Program-made: the position numbers and the translations under genes
Shown here: piece after piece, positions 1 to 4,986 of the stretch
Layout of the letters: every line of letters starts with the position of its first letter
How positions within the stretch are numbered: the stretch's first letter is position 1
The notes under the pieces: generated by a model
Database searches by the model: none
The model's input: the letters and a program-made list of their open reading frames with translations, nothing else
Told to the model about the DNA's origin: nothing
Assembly (NCBI GenBank): GCA_902771745.1
Contig: CACXYG010000120.1
Coordinates: 1 to 5,002 of the forward strand
Length of the DNA stretch: 5,002 bases
Direction of reading: 5' to 3'
DNA from: an uncultured Erysipelotrichaceae bacterium
Lineage (GTDB): Bacteria > Bacillota_I > Bacilli_A > RFN20 > CAG-288

Positions 1-143
1 AAGGCGTCCAGGCTTTCTGTGAAGCTTGCCCAGATATTCCACTTTACGTCGGTTGCTTAGATAGACAACTCAACGAAAACGCCTATATCTGCCCAGGTCT
101 TGGTGATGCCGGTGATAGAATCTTCGGCACTCTTAAAGAGTAA
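1..143 (+). CDS. upp: Uracil phosphoribosyltransferase, C-terminal part (5' end outside window)
   Basis: The last 46 codons of a cytosolic pyrimidine-salvage enzyme that makes UMP and pyrophosphate from uracil and PRPP. The reading frame starts at base 3 and ends with TAA at 141-143. The diagnostic stretch is AYICPGLGDAGDRIFGT near the C-terminus, which corresponds to the conserved uracil-binding segment YI-x-PGLGDAGDR-x-FGT of UPRTases. It is preceded by PDIPLYVGCLDRQLNENAY, equivalent to the PD-[V/I]-x-[I/L]-Y-x-x-x-x-D-x-x-LN region. The PRPP-binding and N-terminal parts lie to the left of the window. One small oddity is a cysteine (YICPGLGD) where many homologues have valine. A strong terminator follows 14 bp after the stop, so upp is the last gene of its transcript and is not linked to the pectin genes. 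Identification is by recognition of the conserved C-terminus and is firm. Confidence 0.95.
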   Translation, partial: GVQAFCEACPDIPLYVGCLDRQLNENAYICPGLGDAGDRIFGTLKE

Positions 144-157
144 TTATTAAAAACATC

Positions 158-184
158 AGGGACTCCTCAAGAGTCCCTTTTCTT
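158..184 (+). terminator. Rho-independent terminator of upp
   Basis: Perfect 7-bp stem GGGACTC (159-165) / GAGTCCC (171-177) with loop CTCAA, extended by an A-T pair at 158/178. It is followed by the T-rich run TTTTCTT (178-184). It lies just downstream of the upp stop codon. Confidence 0.92.
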
Positions 185-199
185 GTGAAACAAGTATTT

Positions 200-250
200 A
201 AAAAAAGTTAGTAGACTTTCCAGGAGGAAAAACTACTAACTTTTCTTTTA
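200..250. terminator. Compound, bidirectional terminator between upp and the flavin reductase gene
   Basis: A 12-bp perfect stem, 203-214 (AAAAGTTAGTAG) with 233-244 (CTACTAACTTTT), is capped by a 2x2 internal loop and a second 5-bp stem, TTTCC (217-221) / GGAAA (226-230), with loop AGGA. Read on the - strand it ends in seven T (complement of 200-206), so it should terminate the - strand flavin reductase gene whose stop is at 265. Read on the + strand it ends in TTTTCTTTTATTTATTT, giving a back-up terminator for upp read-through. Confidence 0.88.
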
Positions 251-264
251 TTTATTTGAAGTTG

Positions 265-747
265 TTATTTGACTTTATGGTCGATAATCTTACCGATAAA
301 CATATAGTGTGGTGCAGTATCTTTGTTGGAGTAATGACGTTTTTGAACTTCTTCTGGTAAATCTTTGATGTCCATCTTGGAGACATAGAGTTTCTTACAG
401 AAGAAAGTCTCCTGGGCTTCTTCATAGGTGATGCCGTTATCGGTAAAGACAGGATGGAGATTACATTTTGCTACTTTATCGACATCTCTACCGGATAAAG
501 AACCCATGACCGCATGAATGCTTTTATCCTGATAGAAAGAGACGGTGAAGTTTTCTTCTCTTTCCATGAACTGGAAGGTATAACGGCTATCTCTGACAAA
601 GACGATCATGACATCTTGTGACCATAGGGTACCAAAAGTTCCCCAACCGATTGTCATACTATTAAACTTTTCTTTATCACCAGCAGTGACTAAGGCAGCA
701 TCGACATGGAATCTGGTAAACGGATTGACCTGATATTCTTTTTCCAT
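265..747 (-). CDS. Flavin reductase-like, FMN-binding split-barrel protein
   Basis: A 160-residue cytosolic protein of the flavin reductase-like (FMN-binding split barrel) fold. What is visible: NSMTIGWGTFGTLW at residues 29-42 is the flavin-binding N-x-MT segment after the first strands. VRDSRYTFQFM (51-61) matches the R-x-S-x-x-T helix start. FTVSF (67-71) and SGRDVDKV (85-92) correspond to the conserved F-x-V-x-x and SGR-D-x-DK elements. The C-terminus HYMFIGKIIDHKV (147-159) is the closing strand. No signal peptide or extra domain is present and the length is normal for the family. Members bind FMN and reduce it with NAD(P)H or act as small flavoproteins; the physiological partner cannot be told here. 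The start at 747 is supported by GAAGGAG ten bases upstream. The gene is transcribed alone, with terminators on both sides, and shows no functional link to the pectin genes. Confidence 0.88.
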   Translation of the reverse strand: MEKEYQVNPFTRFHVDAALVTAGDKEKFNSMTIGWGTFGTLWSQDVMIVFVRDSRYTFQFMEREENFTVSFYQDKSIHAVMGSLSGRDVDKVAKCNLHPVFTDNGITYEEAQETFFCKKLYVSKMDIKDLPEEVQKRHYSNKDTAPHYMFIGKIIDHKVK

Positions 748-757
748 AATGTTTATT

Positions 758-797
758 CTCCTTCTTTTATTATATGTGTTCTATTTGTTTTTGAAAA
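758..797 (-). promoter_or_regulatory. Promoter and ribosome binding site of the flavin reductase gene
   Basis: On the - strand there is a perfect -10 TATAAT (774-769). A weak -35 TTTTCA (797-792) lies 17 bp upstream, and the ribosome binding site GAAGGAG (764-758) lies ten bases before the ATG. A start site about 7 bp after the -10 would fall around 762, inside the ribosome binding site, leaving an extremely short leader. Either the leader is near-minimal or the TATAAT is fortuitous. The ribosome binding site is secure; the promoter is tentative. Confidence 0.5.
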
Positions 798-833
798 CAG
801 AAAAAGCCTCGCAAAAGGAGACAAGCGAGGCTT
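794..833 (-). terminator. Rho-independent terminator of the repeat-domain lipoprotein gene
   Basis: Perfect 9-bp stem AAGCCTCGC (804-812) / GCGAGGCTT (825-833) with a 12-base loop. Read on the - strand, GCGAGGC is followed by TTTTT (complement of 801-805) and then CTGTTTTC. It begins 36 bp after the lipoprotein stop codon. On the + strand no T-run follows, so it works for the - strand only. Its T-rich tail runs into the proposed -35 of the next gene. Confidence 0.9.
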
Positions 834-869
834 AACTTCTGGGAGATAAAACTTATATGAAAATAAGGA

Positions 870-2312
870 TTATTCGATTGGCGCAAAGTTGGCACTGTAG
901 ATGTCAACGACATTACCTGCGGTGAAGGTATAAACACTGGCTTCGGTGAACTGGACGGAGAGGTTATACCAGGTCTTGGTCTTAGAAGAGGAGATCATAC
1001 CGGTTTCGGGAATACCAGTGATGGTAGCAGCTGTACCAGAGGCATTGACAGCGGTTAAAGTAGAGGTTGGATATTCACCAGCAGCATCTTTACCAGAACG
1101 TCCAGTGACTCTTAAGGACAAGGTACCAGCAGCAGAAGCGTTGAACTTCATGGTTTCACCATCTTCTAATTCAAAGCAGGAGTAGACGATTGGTTCAGTA
1201 GAGTCGATCTTACCATAGAACTTGGCAGTGACACCGACACCAAAGGTATAGTTACCAATGACGTGTTCGCTAGCGTAACCAGCATCAGAGGTTGGGATTG
1301 CATAAGTGCCGTTTAATTCATCTAAGGTTTCACCTTGTTCATTAAAGGCAGGAACATCATCTTCACCATAGGCGGAATCATAATAGAGTTTTAAATCACC
1401 GACGGCATAAGAAGCGTTACCGGCAAGATAGTAGGTACCAGCAGCTGGGACGACGAAGAGACTTTCTTCCCAGTTGGCTTTACCATCATCTTTGACGGTG
1501 AAGTTCTGATAGCCATAGGTCTTTTCGATCTTAGAACTGGAATTTGGTTTGATGAGATAACCGCAACGTTCGGTTTCATTAGAGGTACCAGACTTCCATT
1601 TGACATAGACATGACCAGCAGAGGTGGCGTTAAAAGCGACAAGCTTACCTAACTTATTGCCAAATTCGGTGTTACCGGAGATCTTGATGGTGGAGCCATC
1701 GACAGTAGTCTTAGCAGTATCGCTGGCATCGGATTTACGATAGACGGTGACCGTCTCATCAGAGATGGTCTTCTGGTCAGTAGATTCGACAAGCTTAGAA
1801 GCATCTAAGGTGTAATCAGCAGTTCTGACAACTTCAATTTCGACATCAATTGCACCTTCTGGCATGGTGAAGGTGTATTTACCTTCACTGGCAGTAGTTT
1901 CCACAGCGGTCTCATCTTTTAAAGCGACGTTGATATCAGCAACAGTGTACTTTTCAATTGGGGTAGCGGTGATGGTGACAGTTTCACCAGCGACAAAGGC
2001 AGTTGCTGCACCAGTGGTAGAACCAGTCATAGTAACGCTGGCATAGTCATTGACACCCTTGGATGGAACATCAACCATGACCAAGGTGCTAGCTTCATAA
2101 GTGGTAGCCTGAACAGAGGAGGCAACAACAGAGGATTCCTCTTGTTTTGTGGAGGTGCTAGCAACCGATGAGGTTTCAGTGACGCTGGAAACTGTGCTGG
2201 AAGTTTCTTCTGCAGACGAGGAAGAAACAACACTAGAAGTGGTGCTTTGACCACAGCCAGCTAACAACATCAGAGAAGCGAGGGAAAGAACATGTAATAA
2301 TCTTGTTTTCAT
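870..2312 (-). CDS. Surface lipoprotein with bacterial repeat and two pectinase-associated beta-sandwich-like modules
   Basis: A 480-residue secreted lipoprotein. Residues 1-20 are a lipoprotein signal peptide with lipobox LAGC (acylated Cys20). Residues 21-72 are a Ser/Thr/Val/Glu-rich tether. Residues about 76-163 form one bacterial repeat resembling the divergent InlB B-repeat: AGETVTITATPIEKYTV, then YTFTMPEGAIDVEIEV. Residues about 166-312 and 325-480 are two related all-beta modules, each with the phrase FNA-[T/S]-x-AG (LVAFNATSAGHVYVKW at 224-239; MKFNASAAGTLSLRV at 388-402). Both also have a late AGTYYLAGNA or ASVYTFTAGN strand. Such modules commonly accompany pectate lyases in gut bacteria. 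No catalytic domain is recognised, so the inferred role is binding or display of pectic polysaccharide beside the divergently transcribed PL9 lyase; this is not proven. The start is supported by AAGGAG 11 bases upstream and by the signal peptide. A terminator follows. Confidence 0.8.
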   Translation of the reverse strand: MKTRLLHVLSLASLMLLAGCGQSTTSSVVSSSSAEETSSTVSSVTETSSVASTSTKQEESSVVASSVQATTYEASTLVMVDVPSKGVNDYASVTMTGSTTGAATAFVAGETVTITATPIEKYTVADINVALKDETAVETTASEGKYTFTMPEGAIDVEIEVVRTADYTLDASKLVESTDQKTISDETVTVYRKSDASDTAKTTVDGSTIKISGNTEFGNKLGKLVAFNATSAGHVYVKWKSGTSNETERCGYLIKPNSSSKIEKTYGYQNFTVKDDGKANWEESLFVVPAAGTYYLAGNASYAVGDLKLYYDSAYGEDDVPAFNEQGETLDELNGTYAIPTSDAGYASEHVIGNYTFGVGVTAKFYGKIDSTEPIVYSCFELEDGETMKFNASAAGTLSLRVTGRSGKDAAGEYPTSTLTAVNASGTAATITGIPETGMISSSKTKTWYNLSVQFTEASVYTFTAGNVVDIYSANFAPIE

Positions 2313-2323
2313 ATTTTCTAATT

Positions 2324-2329
2324 CTCCTT
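2324..2329 (-). promoter_or_regulatory. Ribosome binding site of the repeat-domain lipoprotein gene
   Basis: AAGGAG on the - strand, 11 bases before the ATG at 2312-2310. It fixes the start that gives a complete lipoprotein signal peptide. Confidence 0.85.
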
Positions 2330-2348
2330 GTATGTAGGTATTTTCAAC

Positions 2349-2377
2349 ATTATTGACTTTTCAAAACTTGTATGCAA
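2349..2377 (-). promoter_or_regulatory. Promoter of the repeat-domain lipoprotein gene
   Basis: On the - strand, -35 TTGCAT (2377-2372), a 17-bp spacer, and -10 AATAAT (2354-2349). Transcription would begin near 2342 and give a leader of about 30 bases containing the ribosome binding site. The -35 lies inside the cre-like operator at 2371-2388, so a bound repressor would block it. Support comes from the matching layout of the divergent promoter on the other strand. Confidence 0.65.
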
Positions 2378-2388
2378 GCGATTACATA
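2371..2388. promoter_or_regulatory. cre-like / LacI-family operator over the lipoprotein promoter
   Basis: The + strand sequence ATGCAAGCGATTACATA (2372-2388) satisfies every position of the catabolite-responsive element consensus WTGNAARCGNWWWCAWW. The 18-bp stretch 2371-2388 is an imperfect palindrome (7 of 9 pairs) centred on the CG at 2379/2380. In Bacillota such sites bind CcpA or another LacI/GalR-family regulator, including pectin- or sugar-acid-specific repressors. It covers the -35 of the - strand promoter, which implies repression. Which protein binds is unknown, because no regulator gene lies in the window. Confidence 0.65.
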
Positions 2389-2415
2389 AAAGTTTGTACC
2401 GCTAGCATAAAAGAG

Positions 2416-2433
2416 AATGAAATCGCTTTATTT
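2416..2433. promoter_or_regulatory. Second, weaker operator-like site over the PL9 promoter
   Basis: TGAAATCGCTTTAT (2418-2431) shares the octamer AATCGCTT with the operator at 2371-2388, in opposite orientation and 45 bp away centre to centre. Over 2416-2433 it is a poorer palindrome (6 of 9 pairs). Read on the - strand it departs from the cre consensus at two positions, the TG. It overlaps the proposed -35 of the PL9 gene. The same regulator probably binds here with lower affinity. Confidence 0.45.
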
Positions 2434-2455
2434 TTACTCTTTTGCCCACTATGAT
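2427..2455 (+). promoter_or_regulatory. Promoter of the PL9 lyase gene
   Basis: -10 TATGAT (2450-2455) and a poor -35 TTTATT (2427-2432) with a 17-bp spacer. Transcription would start near 2462, giving a leader of about 24 bases. The weak -35 suggests either low basal activity or help from an activator. The assignment leans on the mirror-image layout: the distance from the AATCGCTT site centre to the -10 centre is 28 bp in both divergent promoters. Confidence 0.5.
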
Positions 2456-2467
2456 GATAAAAAATAT

Positions 2468-2473
2468 AGGAGG
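2468..2473 (+). promoter_or_regulatory. Ribosome binding site that decides the PL9 start
   Basis: AGGAGG, 12 bases before the ATG at 2486. An in-frame ATG at 2417 would add 23 residues, but it has no ribosome binding site, would bury the signal peptide, and lies upstream of the proposed transcription start. An ATG at 2498 is 24 bases from the site, which is too far. The start at 2486 is therefore preferred. Confidence 0.85.
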
Positions 2474-2485
2474 AAAATAATTTAC

Positions 2486-4066
2486 ATGAAAAATAAAATG
2501 CTCAAGCCTTTGCTTTTTTCATTGACTTTGTTTTTAACTAGCTGTGGTCAAACGTCCTCTAACAATAACGTCTCTTCTTTAGAAGAGAGTTCTTTTAATG
2601 AAACATCGAGTTCGGTAACTTCTGAGACCAGTTCAAAAGAGAGCGATTCGACTTCTGATTCTTCCGTAACAGTGGTCAAGAAAGATTTGTATGCTTCTAG
2701 TACCGGTAATAGAGAGGGTGATGGTAGCAAGGAAAATCCGTATGACTTCATCACTGGTGTCAAGAACCTTACTTATGGTTCTACTTTGTACCTCTTAGGT
2801 GGTACATATGCTTTTAATTCGTCTCAGACAATCACTTCTCTGATCACAGCCACAGATATCACCGATCCTCATCCAGCGAATAGTGAAGAGCAAAGAAGAG
2901 TGATCACTCCAGCCATCAGGGATGGCAAACAAGAGAAGGTCATCTTTGATTTTTCTTCGATGTCTTATTCTTCTTCTAACCGTGGTATCTCTTTAAACTC
3001 TGACTATTGGACTGTTCAAGATTTTGAAGTCAAGGGTGCTGGTGATAACGGCATCTATATCGGTGGTAATCACAACATCGTCAAACACATGGATGTTCAT
3101 GATTGTTCCGATACTGGTATCCAGCTTGGTCGTCGTCAATCCAAGGATACTACCATTGAAAGCTGGCCAAGCTATAACAGTATCATCAACTGCACGTCTC
3201 ATGATAATCATGACCCCTCTGGTGAAGATAGTGATGGTTTTGCCTGTAAGTTGACCACGGGTGTCGGTAATCTCTTTGATGGTTGTATCGCTTATAACAA
3301 CGTCGATGACGGCTGGGATTTATATACCAAGGGTGATTCTGGTCCGATCGGTCCTGTCACCTTGAAGAACTGTATCGCTTTTAATAACGGCATCACTTCT
3401 TATGGTGTTGGCACTGCTAACTCTGATGGCAATGGCTTCAAGTTGGGTGGTGAATCCATCGCCGTTCCTCACGTGGTAGATAACTGTATCGCCTTCAACA
3501 ATTTAGCCACTGGTTTTACGGATAATTCCAACCCTGGCACCATCCGTGTCACCAACTGCACTTCCTATAACAATGGTGTGCGAGATTTAGATGCCAATAA
3601 CTTCGATTTCTGTAGAGATACTGCTACCAGTGTCAACTACTTCAAGAACTTGCTCTCTTATTGTGATGGATATCGTATCTCTCCGATTGATGGCGTCAAA
3701 GCCAAGTCCAATTCCAGAGATGAATATAAGGGTACGGTCTCTCATTCTATCTTCTACAGCGGTTTATCCATGTTGAAGTTTGATGCGATTCAGGATTGTG
3801 ATTATACCTTGTCTACCAAGTGTGGTACTGCTTATAAAGAACCAAATGGTCTTTCTCCATTTGTCTCTACGACTACTCCTCAGCCACAAGCCAGTAAAGA
3901 TGTTCCCGCCAGTGTTCATAATGACATTCATACGCTTTTAAGAGATGAAGAAGGCAATGTCAAATTGGGTGATTTCTTAAAGGTCAATCCCAATAGTGCT
4001 TTTGCTACATTGGGTGAAAATAGTACACCTTTGGGTGCTGATTTATCTGGAGGTAACAAAGAATGA
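2486..4066 (+). CDS. Surface-anchored family 9 pectate lyase (PL9) lipoprotein
   Basis: A 526-residue lipoprotein that should cleave polygalacturonate by calcium-dependent beta-elimination outside the cell. Residues 1-20 are a signal peptide with lipobox LTSC (Cys20). Residues 21-64 are a Ser/Thr/Glu-rich tether. From about 68 to 440 is a right-handed beta-helix with the PL9 hallmarks. These begin with an ASSTGNREGDGSKENPY entry, then repeated NC/CIA-F/Y-NN turns (e.g. NCIAFNN at 295-301 and 333-339). SDGFACKLT (249-257), NNVDDGWDLYTK (271-282) and DGNGFKLGG (314-322) follow. By comparison with Dickeya Pel9A (Asp209, 233, 234, 237 and Lys273), Asp250, Asp274, Asp275 and Asp278 are the calcium ligands, with exactly the same spacing. 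Lys319 is the catalytic base. Nothing essential is missing. The C-terminal tail (about 455-526) ends NPNSAFATLGENSTPLGADL. The stop overlaps the next start by ATGA, implying an operon. Confidence 0.93.
   Translation: MKNKMLKPLLFSLTLFLTSCGQTSSNNNVSSLEESSFNETSSSVTSETSSKESDSTSDSSVTVVKKDLYASSTGNREGDGSKENPYDFITGVKNLTYGSTLYLLGGTYAFNSSQTITSLITATDITDPHPANSEEQRRVITPAIRDGKQEKVIFDFSSMSYSSSNRGISLNSDYWTVQDFEVKGAGDNGIYIGGNHNIVKHMDVHDCSDTGIQLGRRQSKDTTIESWPSYNSIINCTSHDNHDPSGEDSDGFACKLTTGVGNLFDGCIAYNNVDDGWDLYTKGDSGPIGPVTLKNCIAFNNGITSYGVGTANSDGNGFKLGGESIAVPHVVDNCIAFNNLATGFTDNSNPGTIRVTNCTSYNNGVRDLDANNFDFCRDTATSVNYFKNLLSYCDGYRISPIDGVKAKSNSRDEYKGTVSHSIFYSGLSMLKFDAIQDCDYTLSTKCGTAYKEPNGLSPFVSTTTPQPQASKDVPASVHNDIHTLLRDEEGNVKLGDFLKVNPNSAFATLGENSTPLGADLSGGNKE
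4049..4066 (+). promoter_or_regulatory. Ribosome binding site and ATGA stop/start overlap
   Basis: GGAGG (4049-4053) lies within the last codons of the PL9 gene, nine bases before the ATG at 4063. The A of ATG is the last base of the final Glu codon, and the following TGA (4064-4066) is the PL9 stop. This arrangement typically couples translation of the two genes. It also shows that TGA is a stop in this organism. Confidence 0.85.
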
Positions 4067-4986
4067 AAACATCTCGTTTCTTAATCATGCTTGGTGCTCT
4101 TTCTCTTTTTGCAAGTGCACCATTAGTCTCTCATTCTATCTCCGCTTCTCAAAATCTCTACTTTGCTGGCGCCAATGACGTCATCAAGGAAAGATGTTCA
4201 TCTGCACTAGATCAGGTCTCTTTAAACATTGATGAAGATCAGGTTGTTGCTGACTTCCTTCTTCCCGTCACTGGTTTATACAGCACGTCTTTCAGTTGGA
4301 CTTCTTCTAACGCCTCTGCTTTAAAGATCGAGTTGATTGAAAACGAAAACGGCAAAGCGATTCGTGCAAGAGCTGTTGTCATGAGACAGGATAAAGATAT
4401 ATCTGTCACCTTGACTGTCAAAGCCACCATCAGTGGACATGAAGAAGACTATGCTTCCAAGTCTTTTAATCTTACGATTTTGAAATCGACAAGTGCTGTA
4501 GAAGAAGAAATCCCCACTGAATTTGAAGAAGACTTCTCCGCTTATGATACTGGTCTAGACTTAGGTGACTATTATGCCTATAAGCAGTCTGGTAGCGAAA
4601 ATTTCTTAGCTACTATCGTAGATAATACAGATACCAACCTTGCTAATATCAACAATATGGTCTCTTCGAAAGCCTTAAGAGTCTCCTCTCAGCGTCTTTC
4701 TAGTGACACCAGATACACCAGAAAAGCCAATATCACTACCACTCAGGCAAAAACCGGTGCTTATTTAGAAGGCTATTATCTTTTCACGGGTGATATCAAC
4801 GGTTTAAACTTTGAATTCTTACATGGTTCTGATATCGTCTCTGGTATCTCTTTTAGCTCTACTGGCGTCAGACAATATATCTCTGGTGCTTACACCAGTT
4901 CACAAGCCCTCTTTCTTCAGCTACATACTTCGATGGATTCCGTTTATTGGTCTCCATATACTCCATCACCGCATGATAGTTCTTAA
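4063..4986 (+). CDS. Exported aBig/LamG-like protein, 3' end replaced by foreign sequence
   Basis: The open frame is 307 codons, but only about the first 270 look native. Residues 1-29 are a Sec signal peptide (basic MKTSR, hydrophobic core, likely cleavage near SHSISAS); there is no lipobox. Residues about 36-140 fit an atrophied bacterial Ig-like domain: ALDQVSLNI, DFLLPVTGLYSTSFSWTSSN, then VTLTVKATISG and KSFNLTIL. After an acidic linker (145-158), FEEDFSAYDTGLDL starts a LamG/concanavalin-like beta domain running to about GISFSSTGVRQYISG (261-275). That domain is cut short. From roughly residue 271-277 onward the frame runs antisense to an HA-domain coding stretch, and the tail ending SPYTPSPHDSS is not protein-like for this family. 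The intact gene was probably longer, perhaps with a C-terminal pectin-active domain, but this cannot be seen. It is co-transcribed with the PL9 lyase. No terminator follows the apparent stop. Confidence 0.7.
   Translation: MKTSRFLIMLGALSLFASAPLVSHSISASQNLYFAGANDVIKERCSSALDQVSLNIDEDQVVADFLLPVTGLYSTSFSWTSSNASALKIELIENENGKAIRARAVVMRQDKDISVTLTVKATISGHEEDYASKSFNLTILKSTSAVEEEIPTEFEEDFSAYDTGLDLGDYYAYKQSGSENFLATIVDNTDTNLANINNMVSSKALRVSSQRLSSDTRYTRKANITTTQAKTGAYLEGYYLFTGDINGLNFEFLHGSDIVSGISFSSTGVRQYISGAYTSSQALFLQLHTSMDSVYWSPYTPSPHDSS

Noticed and set aside
222..232. AGGAGGAAAAA on the + strand resembles a ribosome binding site.
   Set aside because: No start codon follows at a usable distance, and the bases form the upper stem and loop of the terminator hairpin.
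946..2254. Several open frames of 60-83 codons on either strand inside the repeat-domain lipoprotein gene.
   Set aside because: They are shadows of a repetitive, Ser/Thr/Ala/Val-rich coding sequence. They have no ribosome binding sites or recognisable protein features.
2417..2485. Upstream ATG that would extend the PL9 protein by 23 residues.
   Set aside because: There is no ribosome binding site, it would place a charged segment before the lipoprotein signal peptide, and it lies upstream of the proposed transcription start.
2580..2680. Low-complexity Ser/Glu-coding DNA considered as a possible tandem repeat or phase-variation tract.
   Set aside because: The serine codons are mixed and no exact unit repeats, so this is an ordinary lipoprotein tether and not a slippage tract.
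2993..3254. Overlapping + and - strand open frames inside the PL9 gene.
   Set aside because: They lie within the conserved beta-helix coding region, have no ribosome binding sites, and their products look like random translations.
4901..4978. In the +1-shifted + strand frame, a stretch reading SSATYFDGFRLLVSIYSITA looks at first like a continuation of the LamG-like domain after a simple frameshift.
   Set aside because: It ends in two adjacent stops (TGA TAG at 4973-4978), and the same bases give a far better family match (HA domain) on the - strand. A junction explains the data better than a frameshift.
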